Assembly: GCF_000931445.1 (NCBI RefSeq)
Contig: NZ_CP010849.1
Coordinates: forward strand, 2,914,001 to 2,978,000
DNA: 64,000 bases
Source of the DNA: Streptomyces cyaneogriseus subsp. noncyanogenus
GTDB taxonomy: Bacteria > Actinomycetota > Actinomycetes > Streptomycetales > Streptomycetaceae
Reading direction: 5' to 3'
The notes beneath the pieces are model-generated. The model saw nothing but the letters and a program-made list of their open reading frames with translations, was not told where the DNA came from and searched no databases. The first letter of the stretch is position 1, and the number at the start of each line of letters is the position of its first letter. Shown here one piece after another: positions 33,078-42,564 of the stretch. Position numbers and translations under genes: made by a program.

Positions 33078-35498
33078 GTGACATCAGCCACCGATCCCCT
33101 GCACCCGGTCGCCGGCCGTCCCGCGGAACCGGGCGCGGCGAGCGCCGGGCCACCGCGCGTGCCGTCCCCCGCCGCCACCGCCCCCCGCTGGTCGCTGCCC
33201 GCCCTCCTGGCGATCCTCGTCCTGGCGGGAGTGCTGTACTCCTGGAACCTGTCCTCCTCCGGCCTGAACAGCTTCTACAGCGCCGCCGTGCTCAGCGGCA
33301 CGGAGAGCTGGAAGGCGTGGTTCTTCGGTTCGCTGGACGCGGGGAACTTCCTCACCGTCGACAAGCCGCCGCTGGCCTTGATGGTCATGGGCCTGTCGTG
33401 CCGCGTCCTCGGGTACGGCACCTGGCAGATGATGCTGCCGATGATCGTGGCCGCGCTGGCGACGATCTGGATCCTGCACGCCTCCGTGAGGCGGGTGTGG
33501 GGCCATGGCGCGGCGGCGGTCGCGGCGCTGGCGCTGGCCCTGACCCCGATCACGGTCGCCATCAACCGGGACAACAACCCCGACACCCTGCTGGTGTTCC
33601 TGATGGTGAGCGGGGCCGCGCTGGGCCTGCGGGCGGTGCGGACCGGCCGGCTGCTGCCCCTGCTCGGTTCGGCGGTCTGCTTCGGGCTGGCCTTCAACAC
33701 CAAGATGCTCCAGGGGTACATCGCCCTGCCCGCCGTCTTCGCCGTCTATGTGCTCGCGTCCGGCCTCGGCTGGATGAGGCGCGTGCGCAACCTGGTGGCG
33801 GCCGCCGTCGCGCTCACCGTCTCCAGCTTCTGGTGGGCCGCGGCGGTCTCCCTCGTGCCCGCCGACGAACGGCCGTACATCGGCGGCTCCACGGACGGCA
33901 CCGCCTGGGACCTGATCACGGGTTACAACGGCCTCGGCCGGATCCTCGGCGGCGAGGGCAACGGCGGGGGCGGCGGAGGCGGAGCCGGCGGGTTCGCCGG
34001 GACCGCCGGCGCCGGCCGGATGTTCAATGACGTCCTCGGCGGCCAGATCTCCTGGCTGCTCCCCTTCGCGGGCGTCGCGCTCGTCGGCGGCCTGGTGCTG
34101 TGCGGCCGGGCGCCCCGTACCGACCTCACCCGCGCCGCGCTGGTGCTGTGGGGCGGCTGGACGGTCCTGCACTACCTGACCTTCAGCATGGCCGAGGGCA
34201 CCATGCACCCGTACTACACGACCGCGCTCGCCCCCGGCATCGCGGCGCTGTGCGCGGGCGGCGGGGTGATGCTGCTGCGCGCCTTCCGCGCCGACCGGCG
34301 GTGGACGTGGGTGCTGCCCCTCGCGCTGGGGATCACCGGTGTCTGGGCGGTCGTGCTGCTGCGCCGGGCCTCCGGCTGGAACACCTGGCTGTGGCCGGCG
34401 ATCGCGGTGGTGATGGCGCTGGCGGTCGTGGGCCTGTTCCTCTTCCGCTCCGGCCGCAGGGCGCGGCTGCTGGCTCTCTCCGTCGCCGCGGCGGTCGTCG
34501 CGTCGGTGGCGGGACCGGCCGCGTACGCCTGGTCGGTGCCCTTCGGTTCGGGCGGCGGCATGGGCGGAACCAACCCGACCGCCGGGCCGTCGACGGGCGG
34601 CGGCATGGGCGGGCCCGGCGCAGGCGGCGGCCGGGGCGGCTTCCCGGGCGGCGCGAACGGCGAGGGCTCCGGTGAGCCGCCGCAGGGCGCCGGGAACGGC
34701 CAGGCCGGCGGTTCGCCCGGCGGGGAGCCGCCGAACGGCCAGGGCAGCGGTCCGAGCGGCACCCTGCCCGGCGGCGGCACCCCGCCCGGCGGCACCAACG
34801 GCCAGGCGCCCGGCAACGGCAGCGGCAGCGGCAACGGCACGAGCGGCAGCGGCCAGGCTTCCGGCGGCACCGGTGAGACGGCGGGCGGCACGCCTCCGAG
34901 CGGCGGCAGTACGAGCGAAGGCGATGCGAGCAGCGGCGGTGCGAGCGGCGGCAGTACGAGCGACGGCGGTACGCGCGACGCTGCGGGCGACGGTACGCGC
35001 GACGGGGGTGGCAGCTCCGGCGCCGGTGGGCGACCCGGTGGCGCGGGAGGCTTCGGCGGGGGCGGCATGGGCGGCGCGAGCAGCGAGCTGATCACCTACC
35101 TGAAGAAGCATCAGGACGGCGCCACCTGGTTGCTGGCGGTCCCCAGCTCGCAGAGCGCCGCGCAGCTCATCCTCGGCAGCGGTGAGCCGGTCATCTCCAT
35201 GTGGGGCTGGTCCGGCAGCGACCGGGCCATGACCCTCGACCGGCTCAAGGAGCTGGTGAAGAGCGGCGAGTTGCACTATGTGCAGGTCGGCGGCGGAGGC
35301 ATGGGCGGCGGCCCGGGCGGCGGTTCCGACATCGCCTCCGAGGTCACCCAGTGGGTGCAGGAGCACGGCACCGCGGTGGAGGCGAGCGACTACGGCGCCG
35401 GCACGGCGACGGACACAACTTCCGGCTCGCAGTCGGCCTCCGGGCAGACGGCCGGCACGTCGGCCCTCTACCGGCTGGACCCGTCCGACGTGAACTGA
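33078..35498 (+). CDS. ArnT/PMT-like membrane glycosyltransferase with Gly-rich insert
   Basis: The 806-residue protein has about 10-12 membrane helices in residues 35-480. Conserved pieces of the YkcA/B-ArnT (GT39/83-related) family are FYSAAVLSGTESWKAWFFGSLD, TVDKPPLA and INRDNNPDTLL, the acidic loop residues being candidates for catalysis. Two extracytoplasmic regions are unusual: a GGGGGGGAGG stretch near 295, and about 170 residues of Gly/Ser/Asn/Pro low complexity from about 490 to 665. A compact C-terminal domain (ELITYLKKHQDGATWLLAVPSSQSA) follows. It probably transfers a lipid-linked sugar outside the membrane. Start GTG 33078. Confidence 0.82.
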   Translation: MTSATDPLHPVAGRPAEPGAASAGPPRVPSPAATAPRWSLPALLAILVLAGVLYSWNLSSSGLNSFYSAAVLSGTESWKAWFFGSLDAGNFLTVDKPPLALMVMGLSCRVLGYGTWQMMLPMIVAALATIWILHASVRRVWGHGAAAVAALALALTPITVAINRDNNPDTLLVFLMVSGAALGLRAVRTGRLLPLLGSAVCFGLAFNTKMLQGYIALPAVFAVYVLASGLGWMRRVRNLVAAAVALTVSSFWWAAAVSLVPADERPYIGGSTDGTAWDLITGYNGLGRILGGEGNGGGGGGGAGGFAGTAGAGRMFNDVLGGQISWLLPFAGVALVGGLVLCGRAPRTDLTRAALVLWGGWTVLHYLTFSMAEGTMHPYYTTALAPGIAALCAGGGVMLLRAFRADRRWTWVLPLALGITGVWAVVLLRRASGWNTWLWPAIAVVMALAVVGLFLFRSGRRARLLALSVAAAVVASVAGPAAYAWSVPFGSGGGMGGTNPTAGPSTGGGMGGPGAGGGRGGFPGGANGEGSGEPPQGAGNGQAGGSPGGEPPNGQGSGPSGTLPGGGTPPGGTNGQAPGNGSGSGNGTSGSGQASGGTGETAGGTPPSGGSTSEGDASSGGASGGSTSDGGTRDAAGDGTRDGGGSSGAGGRPGGAGGFGGGGMGGASSELITYLKKHQDGATWLLAVPSSQSAAQLILGSGEPVISMWGWSGSDRAMTLDRLKELVKSGELHYVQVGGGGMGGGPGGGSDIASEVTQWVQEHGTAVEASDYGAGTATDTTSGSQSASGQTAGTSALYRLDPSDVN

Positions 35499-35904
35499 TC
35501 TCCCCCTCCCCCATCCCCTTCTCCCCCCAACCCCGTTCTCCCCCGTCCGTCTCCCGCGACGCGCGAAGGCTCCCGACCGTCACAGGCCGGGGGCCTTCGT
35601 CGTACGGCCTCGCCGCCGCGATCCAGGCGGCGGGCGCCCGGACCCTGCCCTTGATACGGACAAAGTGTGACTGATTCGCACGTTGTACGCCCTGCCGCAA
35701 CCGGAAAGAATCACGGAAACGATCGCGCATCCGTCATTCCGGCACTTGCCCTGGTTTACGGGTGTCCCAAGAGGCCGAGCGCACGTGTCTGTCGTGCGCG
35801 GAGATGCGAACGGGACCGGTTGTGGGGATACCGGGCGTCCACCCAGCCGCATCGGCTCACCGCCTCGCCGGTCGTGTCAGGGGAAACGCACAAGGGGAGG
35901 AATC
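35499..35904. other. 406-bp intergenic region
   Basis: It contains the terminator at 35564-35599, then an AT-richer stretch (35650-35780) that is probably the promoter of the secreted protein gene at 35905. No gene was seen. Confidence 0.45.
35564..35599 (+). terminator. hairpin terminator of the glycosyltransferase gene
   Basis: CGAAGGCTCCCG (35564-35575) pairs with CGGGGGCCTTCG (35588-35599), 12 pairs with one G-T wobble, 65 bases after the stop. Confidence 0.75.
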
Positions 35905-36348
35905 ATGGAAGAACAGCACGGCGTGACTTCGCCGGACGGCAGGCGGCGCGCAGCGGGCGGACCGGGGAAGCGGAGGGTGGCGACGCTCCTTGCCGCCACC
36001 GCACTGGCCTTCGGTTCCTTGCTCCTCGGCGCCGGGGCGGCGCAGGCGGAGCCTCCGGTGGGTTCTCCCTGTCTGGCGATCACCGGTGCCACCGTCTGCT
36101 TCGAGACGTCGGGTGACGACTTCCACGTGGCCGACACCGACGCGGACGGCGCCTCGGCCCGCGCGAACTGGTGGGTCAACTACGAACGCGACACCCCGCA
36201 CTGCACCAACAGCAACGGGGCGAACACCTGGCACGAGTGCCGCTACGACATGCGCGAGGGCTACCAGGTGTGCTGGCGGCCGGAGGTCTACGACGGCAGC
36301 GAGGGCCGCCTCATCCGGTACGGAAGCCACCGCTGCGTCGAGATCTAG
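35905..36348 (+). CDS. small secreted Cys-containing protein
   Basis: The 147-residue precursor starts at ATG 35905 after AGGGGAGGAA. A signal segment (KRRVATLLAATALAFGSLLLGAGAAQA) is followed by a mature part of about 100 residues with Cys in SPCLA, VCFET, HCTNS, ECRYD, VCWRP and RCVEI, six in all and enough for three disulfides. Aromatic and charged residues alternate (FHVADTDADG, WWVNYERD). It resembles small secreted streptomycete proteins of unknown function; no enzyme motif is visible. Confidence 0.7.
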   Translation: MEEQHGVTSPDGRRRAAGGPGKRRVATLLAATALAFGSLLLGAGAAQAEPPVGSPCLAITGATVCFETSGDDFHVADTDADGASARANWWVNYERDTPHCTNSNGANTWHECRYDMREGYQVCWRPEVYDGSEGRLIRYGSHRCVEI

Positions 36349-36422
36349 CGGCAGGGCGCCCACGCCCGTCCGGGCGGTCGACGACGGCGCCCGTCACGAG
36401 CGCCCACGGACTGCCACAGGCC

Positions 36423-36488
<66 letters not shown>

Positions 36489-36590
36489 CGCTCGCCGGTG
36501 TCCCAGCTCCGCGGCGGGACACCGGCGCCCGGCGGGACACCGGCGCCGCAGGGTCGGCACCGGCACGGCACGCCCGGTGGGCGCGTCGCC

Positions 36591-38276
36591 TCAGCTCAGG
36601 TGCGTCGGCGCGAACATCCGCAGCACCGCCGGGAGTACGACCACCGACGGCCCCGGCGACGCCAGCGCCTTCGCCAGGTCGGCCTCCAGGGTCTCGGGGG
36701 ACGTGCGCACGCCGGGCACTCCGAAGGACTCCGCCAGGGCCACGTAGTCCGGGCGGGTCAGTTCCGTCGCCGTGGCCTGGCCGAAGGCGTCGGTCATGTA
36801 CTCGCGCAGGATGCCGTAGCCGCCGTCGTCGACGATGAGCCAGGTGACGTTCGAGCCGTACTGGCGGGCGGTCGCCAGCTCCGCGATGGAGTACAGGGCC
36901 CCGCCGTCTCCCGAGACCGCCAGGACGGGGCGGGTCGGGTCCGCCGCCGCCGCGCCGAGGGCGGCCGGGAAGCCGTAGCCCAGGCCGCCGGCGCCCTGGG
37001 CCGAATGCATGGTGTTGGGGGACTTGGCGTCGAACGCCGACCAGGCCCAGTAGGCGAGGATCGTCATGTCCCAGAAGGAGGGCGCGTCCGCGGGCAGGGC
37101 CCTGCGGACCGAGGCGAGCACCTGCTGCTCCAGCCCCAGGTCCTGGGAGGCGAGGCGGGCGCGGACCCGGGCCAGCAGGTCGCGAACCCGCTCGGGCGCC
37201 GTGGGGTCCTCGCGCTCCTCGACGGTCTCCAGCAGGGCCTGGAGCGCCAGGCGGGCGTCGGCGTGGATGCCGAGGGCCGGGTGGTTGGACTCCAGTTTGC
37301 CGAGGTCCGCCTCGATCTGGACGACCCGGCCGCGCGGCTTGAAGGTGTGGTAGTTGGAGGAGAGTTCGCCCAGGCCCGAGCCCACGACCAGCAGGACGTC
37401 CGCGTCCTCCAGGAAGTCGGTGGTGTGGCGGTCCTCCAGCCAGGACTGGAGGGAGAGCGGGTGCTCCCAGGGGAACGCGCCCTTGCCGCCGAAGGTGGTC
37501 ACCACGGGGGCCGACAGCCGCTCCGCCAGCAGGCGCAGCTTGCCGGAGGCGTCCGCGCGGACCACTCCCCCGCCGGCGATGATCGCCGGGCGGGCGGCCC
37601 GGGAGAGGAGGTCGGCGGCCACCGCCGTCAGCTCCGGGCGCGGGACCAGCTCGTCGGGGGTCGCGTCGACGCCGGTCACCACCGGCAGCGCGGCGGGCGC
37701 CAGCAGGACGTCCTGCGGGATCTCCACCCACACGGGGCCGTGCGGGGCGGTCAGCGCCGACTTCCAGGCGGCGGCGATCGCGGAGGGGATCTGGGACTGG
37801 GCACGGACCGTGTGGACGGACTTCACCACGCCGCGGAAGGAGGCCGCCTGGTCGGGGAGTTCGTGCAGATAGCCGTGGCGGCCCCCGCCGAGGCCGGCCG
37901 TCGGGATCTGGCTGCCGATCGCCAGCACGGGAGCGGAGGCCGCCGCCGCTTCCTGGAGCGCGGCCAGGGAGGTCAGCGCGCCGGGGCCCGTGGACAGCAG
38001 CAGCGGGGCCGCCTCGCCGGTGATCCGGCCGTAGGCGTCGGCGGCGAAGCCCGCGTTGTTCTCCATGCGCAGGCCCACGTAGCGCAGGTCCGAGCGGCGC
38101 AGGGCGTCGAACATGCCGAGGGCGTGCTGGCCGGGCAGGCCGAAGACGGTCGTCGCGCCGAGCCCGGCCAGGGTCTCCACGACCAGGTCTCCGCCGTTGC
38201 GGCCGGGAGGAGGGTCGAGCGCGGCCTCCGTCTGGGCGGACGTGGGACGGAGCACCAGGTCGTGGTCGTGGGTCAC
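36591..38276 (-). CDS. thiamine-diphosphate enzyme, acetolactate synthase/2-ketoarginine decarboxylase-like
   Basis: The 561-residue TPP enzyme has three domains. The N-terminal domain includes [14 protein letters not shown] and the catalytic-type Glu in [14 protein letters not shown] central nucleotide-fold domain includes [14 protein letters not shown]. The C-terminal TPP/Mg motif begins [16 protein letters not shown] and ends VDDGGYG. Biosynthetic acetolactate synthase is expected to be encoded next to ilvN, which is absent here. The GTG start overlaps the ureohydrolase stop (GTGA), so the two act together. A decarboxylase such as AruI (2-ketoarginine to guanidinobutyraldehyde) fits this partner and the length, but that is inference. 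Confidence 0.75.
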   Translation of the reverse strand: MTHDHDLVLRPTSAQTEAALDPPPGRNGGDLVVETLAGLGATTVFGLPGQHALGMFDALRRSDLRYVGLRMENNAGFAADAYGRITGEAAPLLLSTGPGALTSLAALQEAAAASAPVLAIGSQIPTAGLGGGRHGYLHELPDQAASFRGVVKSVHTVRAQSQIPSAIAAAWKSALTAPHGPVWVEIPQDVLLAPAALPVVTGVDATPDELVPRPELTAVAADLLSRAARPAIIAGGGVVRADASGKLRLLAERLSAPVVTTFGGKGAFPWEHPLSLQSWLEDRHTTDFLEDADVLLVVGSGLGELSSNYHTFKPRGRVVQIEADLGKLESNHPALGIHADARLALQALLETVEEREDPTAPERVRDLLARVRARLASQDLGLEQQVLASVRRALPADAPSFWDMTILAYWAWSAFDAKSPNTMHSAQGAGGLGYGFPAALGAAAADPTRPVLAVSGDGGALYSIAELATARQYGSNVTWLIVDDGGYGILREYMTDAFGQATATELTRPDYVALAESFGVPGVRTSPETLEADLAKALASPGPSVVVLPAVLRMFAPTHLS

Positions 38277-39253
38277 TTGCCCTCGTTCTCCTCACGGGCC
38301 GCCGCGATCTGGCGGGACATGATCGTGGTCAGTTCGTACGCGGTGTGGGAGGCCGCCACCGACGTGATCTCCGCGTGGTCGTACGCGGGGGCCACCTCGA
38401 CGACGTCCGCCGACACCAGATTGCAGGATGCCAGGCCGCGCAGGATCTCCAGCAGTTCGCGGGAGGTCATGCCGCCCGCCTCCGGGGTGCCGGTACCGGG
38501 CGCGTGCGCCGGGTCCAGGCAGTCGATGTCGATGGAGATGTACAGGGGGCGGTCGCCGATGCGCTGGCGGAGCTGGTCGGCGACCTCGTCGGCGCCGCGG
38601 CGGTAGACGTCCGCGGAGGTGACGATGCCGAAGCCCATCTTCTCGTCGTCGGTGAGGTCCTGCTTGCCGTACAGCGGGCCGCGGGTGCCGACGTGGGAGA
38701 GCGCCTCGGTGTCGAGGATGCCCTCCTCCACCGCGCGGCGGAACGGCGTGCCGTGCGTGTACTCGGCGCCGAAGTAGGTGTCCCAGGTGTCCAGGTGGGC
38801 GTCGAAGTGGAGCAGGGCGACCGGGCCGTGCTTCTTGGCCACCGAGCGCAGGAGCGGCAGGGCGATGGTGTGGTCGCCGCCCAGGGTCATCAGGCGGGCG
38901 CCGGTGCCGAGCAGGTCGTCGGCGGCGGCCTCGATCGTCTCGACGGCCTCGTTGATGTTGAAGGGGTTGACGGCTATGTCGCCGCCGTCCGCGACCTGCG
39001 CGAGGGCGAACGGGGAGGCGTCCTGCGCCGGGTTGTAGGGGCGCAGCAGGCGGGACGCCTCGCGGATGGCGTTGCCGCCGAAGCGGGCGCCGGGCCGGTA
39101 GGAGACGCCCGAGTCGAACGGCACGCCCACCACGGCGACGTCGGCGGTGCCGACCTCGTCCAGGCGGGGCAGCCGGGCGAAGGTCGCGGGGCCGGCGTAC
39201 CGCGGGACGCGCGAGGAGTCGACGGGGCCGCGGGGCGTCTCATTGCTGCTCAT
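38273..39253 (-). CDS. speB: ureohydrolase (agmatinase/guanidinobutyrase family)
   Basis: This 326-residue Mn-dependent enzyme removes urea from a guanidino substrate. All metal motifs are intact: GGDHT (about residues 123-127), [10 protein letters not shown] (about 149-158) and [22 protein letters not shown] (about 241-262). Family members include agmatinase, guanidinobutyrase and proclavaminate amidinohydrolase, which these motifs do not separate, so the symbol is tentative. ATG 39253 lies 57 bases after the symporter stop. The operon symporter - ureohydrolase - TPP enzyme suggests import and degradation of an external guanidino compound. Confidence 0.85.
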   Translation of the reverse strand: MSSNETPRGPVDSSRVPRYAGPATFARLPRLDEVGTADVAVVGVPFDSGVSYRPGARFGGNAIREASRLLRPYNPAQDASPFALAQVADGGDIAVNPFNINEAVETIEAAADDLLGTGARLMTLGGDHTIALPLLRSVAKKHGPVALLHFDAHLDTWDTYFGAEYTHGTPFRRAVEEGILDTEALSHVGTRGPLYGKQDLTDDEKMGFGIVTSADVYRRGADEVADQLRQRIGDRPLYISIDIDCLDPAHAPGTGTPEAGGMTSRELLEILRGLASCNLVSADVVEVAPAYDHAEITSVAASHTAYELTTIMSRQIAAAREENEGK

Positions 39254-39309
39254 GAACTGCCTTCCTTCGTACGCTTCGTCGCGTATGTACTACTTGTTAT
39301 GACCCGACT

Positions 39310-40788
39310 CTACTGGTGAGCCGGGGCCGGTTCGGGTGCGGTCTCGGAGGCCCGGCCGGCGAGCCGGTCGCGCCAGGCGGCGAGGACGGCCTCGTCGGTC
39401 GGCTTCGTCGCCAGGGAGACGGCGACGTAGGCGGCGAGGGAGGCCAGCAGGCCGTAGTAGACGGGCTCGTTGGCGAGGACGCCGTAGCCGGCCATCAGGC
39501 CGATCACCGCGAGTCCGCCGGCCGCGACGGCGGCGAGCGCGCCCTGCGCGGTGCCGCGCTTCCACAGCAGGCCGCCGAGGATCGGGACGAGGAGGCCGCC
39601 GACGAGCAGGTTGTAGGCGACGGTCAGCGCCTCGACGACGTCGTTGACCGCGATGGCGGCGCAGATGACGGCGACGCCCATGAGGAGGATGAAGGCGCGG
39701 TTGCCCTTGACCTCGTCGTGCGCCTCCCCTTCCGGCGAGAGCCCCTCCGCGCGCTTGACCACGCCCCGCAGCCGCGACCAGATGTCGTTGTTGGCGACGG
39801 TGGCGCAGGCGATGAGGGCGCCGGAGGAGGTCGACATGACGGCGGCCAGGGCGGCGGCCAGGACCAGGCCGCGCACGCCGACGGGGAGTTCGTCCTTGAC
39901 GATGGTGGCGAAGGCGTCGTCGGGGCTGCCCAGCTCGGGGTAGAGCACCTTGGCGGCCGTGCCGATGATCGCGCCGGCGACGGCGTAGGCGAGGCAGTAG
40001 GTGCCCGCGACGGTGCCGCCCCACTTGGCGGTCCTGTCGTTGCGCGCGGTGAAGACGCGCTGCCAGATGTCCTGCCCGATGAGCATGCCGAAGGTGTAGA
40101 TCAGCACATAGGTGAAGATCGTCTCGCCGCCGACGCCCAGCGGGTCGAAGTAGGAGGTGGGCAGCTCGGCCTTCATCTCGCTGAAGCCGCCGGCCTTGAC
40201 GACGGCGATGGGCAGCAGCAGGAGCAGCACGCCGATGGTCTTCACCACGAACTGCACCATGTCGGTGAGGGTGATGGACCACATGCCGCCGAGCGTGGAG
40301 TAGGCGACGACGATCGAGCCGCCGAGGACGATGGCGAGGGTGCGGTTGACGTCGAACAGGACGTCGAAGATCGTGGCGTAGGCGATGGTCGAGGTGACGG
40401 CCAGCATCAGCGTGTAGGCCCACATCACGACACCCGAGATGACGCCCGCCTTGCCGCCGTATCTCAGGTCGAGCATCTCGGAGACGGTGTAGACCTTCAG
40501 CCGGGCGATGCGGGCGGAGAAGAAGACGGACAGGGCCAGCAGGCCGAGGCCGATGGTGATCACCATCCAGGCGCCGGAGAGGCCGTACTGGTAGCCGAGG
40601 CCGACGCCGCCGATGGTGGACGCGCCGCCGAGGACGATCGCCGCCATGGTGCCGGAGTACATGGCGGGCCCCAGGCGCCGCCCGGCGACCAGGAACTCGC
40701 TCTTGGACTTGGCGCGGCGCATGCCCCACCAGCCCATGGCCAGCATGCCGGCCAGATAGACGACGATCACGATGTAGTCGACGGCCAT
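39310..40788 (-). CDS. sodium/solute symporter (SSS family)
   Basis: The 492-residue protein has about 13 membrane helices. Segments VYLAGMLAMGWWGMR, FLVAGRRLGPAMYSGTMAAIVLGGAST and YSTLGGMWSITLTDMVQF match the SSS family core (PutP/PanF-like). ATG 40788 follows GGAGGG by 6 bases; the in-frame upstream start lacks a site. It is the first gene of the minus-strand operon and divergent from pucR, so it probably imports the guanidino or polyamine substrate handled by the two downstream enzymes. Confidence 0.88.
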   Translation of the reverse strand: MAVDYIVIVVYLAGMLAMGWWGMRRAKSKSEFLVAGRRLGPAMYSGTMAAIVLGGASTIGGVGLGYQYGLSGAWMVITIGLGLLALSVFFSARIARLKVYTVSEMLDLRYGGKAGVISGVVMWAYTLMLAVTSTIAYATIFDVLFDVNRTLAIVLGGSIVVAYSTLGGMWSITLTDMVQFVVKTIGVLLLLLPIAVVKAGGFSEMKAELPTSYFDPLGVGGETIFTYVLIYTFGMLIGQDIWQRVFTARNDRTAKWGGTVAGTYCLAYAVAGAIIGTAAKVLYPELGSPDDAFATIVKDELPVGVRGLVLAAALAAVMSTSSGALIACATVANNDIWSRLRGVVKRAEGLSPEGEAHDEVKGNRAFILLMGVAVICAAIAVNDVVEALTVAYNLLVGGLLVPILGGLLWKRGTAQGALAAVAAGGLAVIGLMAGYGVLANEPVYYGLLASLAAYVAVSLATKPTDEAVLAAWRDRLAGRASETAPEPAPAHQ

Positions 40789-40929
40789 GTGGGGCCCTCC
40801 TTCGCGCACTCTCGGTGGCGTGTCGTGCTGATGGGAGTCGTCCGGTGGCGCGCCGCGGGGACATCCGCCCGTACCCGCGGCTTCCGGTCTGGATTGACCC
40901 TAGGTGGCCGAAAAGCAGCTGCGAAGTGT

Positions 40930-40969
40930 ACGTTTCCTCCATTCGCCGGACGGGGAATGGAGGAAACGT
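40930..40969. promoter_or_regulatory. 15-bp perfect inverted repeat over the pucR ribosome-binding site
   Basis: The arm ACGTTTCCTCCATTC (40930-40944) is the exact reverse complement of 40955-40969, with a 10-base spacer. The right arm contains the GGAGG used for the start at 40972. It can act as an operator for the PucR protein or symporter promoter, or as an mRNA hairpin hiding the ribosome site. Confidence 0.7.
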
Positions 40970-40971
40970 CC

Positions 40972-42501
40972 ATGGCGCCCATGGCGTCCACGCCGCAGGA
41001 ACCGGCGGTTCCGCCCACGCCCCTGGTTCCCCTCGCGGCGCTGCTGTCCCGCGAGGACCTCGCGCTGCGCCAGATCGCGGGGCCCGCGGGCCCCGAGGTG
41101 ACCATCCGCTGGGCGCAGACCTCGGAGATGTCCGACCCCTTCCCGTATCTGCTGGGCGGTGAGCTGCTGCTGACCGCGGGCGTCCACATCCCCGAGGCGG
41201 CGCTGAGCGAGGGCGGCGCCCCCCGCCCGGACGCGGACGGGCACGCGGGGACGTACTTCGACGGCTACGTCTCCCGGATCGTGGCGGCGGGCGGCGCGGC
41301 GCTCGGCTTCGGCGTGGCGCCCGTGCACGACACCGTGCCGCGCGCGCTGGTCGCGGCCTGCGAGGCGTACGCGCTGCCGCTGGTGGAAGTACCTCCGCGG
41401 ACGACGTTCTCGGCGGTGGCCCGCGCGGTGTGGCAACTGATGGCGCAGGCGCGGCTGGCCGAGCTGCGGCGCGTCTCGGAGGCCCAGCAGAGCCTGGCCG
41501 CCGCGGCCTCCCGGCCCGATCCGGTGCCCTCGGTGCTGCGCCGGCTCGCCGCCCGGCTCGGCGGCTGGGCCGCGCTGTACGGACCGGAGGGCGCCGAGAT
41601 CGCGGCGGCGGGCCGCGAGCCGGACGCCGGGGCCCGCCAGGCGCTGGCCGGGCTCGCCCGGGTCGTCACCCGGGGCTCCTCGACCACCGCCAGCGACACC
41701 CTCCCCGGCGTCCACCTGTCCGCCTACGCCCTCGGCACCGGGCGGGGCTTCGTGCTCGGCGCCGCCGCCCCGCACCGGGAGCCGGGCGACCACACCATCG
41801 CCTCGGTCGCCGCGGTGCTGCTCTCGCTGCTCACCGGCGAGCACCAGAGCGGTACGGGGGCGGCCCGCTCCTCGGCGCTCGTCCGGCTGCTGCTGGGCGC
41901 CACGCCCGAGGCGGTCGCGCCGCTGCTCGGCGAGGACCGGTGGTGCGTGGTGCACGCGGCCCCCGACCGGGGCGCCCCCGACCCGGTGGCCGCCTCGGCG
42001 CTGGGCGCCGCGCTCGGGTCGCCGCTGGTCGACCCGGACCGGGATGTCGTACGGGTGCTCGTCCCGGCCGGCCGCGAACCGGCCGCGCAGCCCGGCTGGA
42101 CCCTGGGCGTCAGCGCCCCGGCCGCCGCGGCCGGCTGGCCGGCCGCCGACGTGCAGGCGGGCCGCGCGCTGGCCCGCGCCCGCGCCACCCGCGTGCCGCT
42201 GGTCCGCCACGGCACCCGGCGCGCCTTCACCGATCTGGTCCCCGCCGACGAGGCCGAGGCGCACGCCCGTACGCTGCTCGGCCCTCTCGGGGAGAACCCC
42301 GCCCTGACCGAGACGCTGCGCACCTGGCTGTCCCTGCACGGAAGCTGGGACCGCACCGCGGTCGCCCTGTCCGTGCACCGCAACACGGTCCGGCAGCGCA
42401 TCGCCCGCTGCGCCGCCCTGCTCGGCACCGACCTGGACGACCCGGACGTACGGATGGAGCTGTGGTTCGCGCTGCGTCGGGAGTGGTCCCGGGGGACGTG
42501 A
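40972..42501 (+). CDS. PucR-family transcriptional regulator
   Basis: The 509-residue regulator has an N-terminal PucR domain (about residues 20-160, with DPFPYLLGGELLLTAGV), a central GGDEF-like/CdaR-type region, and the C-terminal PucR helix-turn-helix with the signature LHGSWDRTAVALSVHRNTVRQRI (about 450-475). ATG 40972 lies 8 bases after GGAGG; another ATG at 40957 would precede that site. It is divergent from the symporter operon and is the obvious candidate to activate it in response to the imported nitrogen compound. Confidence 0.88.
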   Translation: MAPMASTPQEPAVPPTPLVPLAALLSREDLALRQIAGPAGPEVTIRWAQTSEMSDPFPYLLGGELLLTAGVHIPEAALSEGGAPRPDADGHAGTYFDGYVSRIVAAGGAALGFGVAPVHDTVPRALVAACEAYALPLVEVPPRTTFSAVARAVWQLMAQARLAELRRVSEAQQSLAAAASRPDPVPSVLRRLAARLGGWAALYGPEGAEIAAAGREPDAGARQALAGLARVVTRGSSTTASDTLPGVHLSAYALGTGRGFVLGAAAPHREPGDHTIASVAAVLLSLLTGEHQSGTGAARSSALVRLLLGATPEAVAPLLGEDRWCVVHAAPDRGAPDPVAASALGAALGSPLVDPDRDVVRVLVPAGREPAAQPGWTLGVSAPAAAAGWPAADVQAGRALARARATRVPLVRHGTRRAFTDLVPADEAEAHARTLLGPLGENPALTETLRTWLSLHGSWDRTAVALSVHRNTVRQRIARCAALLGTDLDDPDVRMELWFALRREWSRGT

Positions 42502-42564
42502 GGCGCGTCCCAGCGGGCGATACACCCGCAGACCGGCGGGGGCCGCTGCCCCACAATGGGAGCC

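Noticed and set aside
36591..38276. biosynthetic acetolactate synthase large subunit (ilvB)
   Set aside because: There is no ilvN or ilvC beside it, and it is translationally coupled to a ureohydrolase, so a catabolic decarboxylase fits better.
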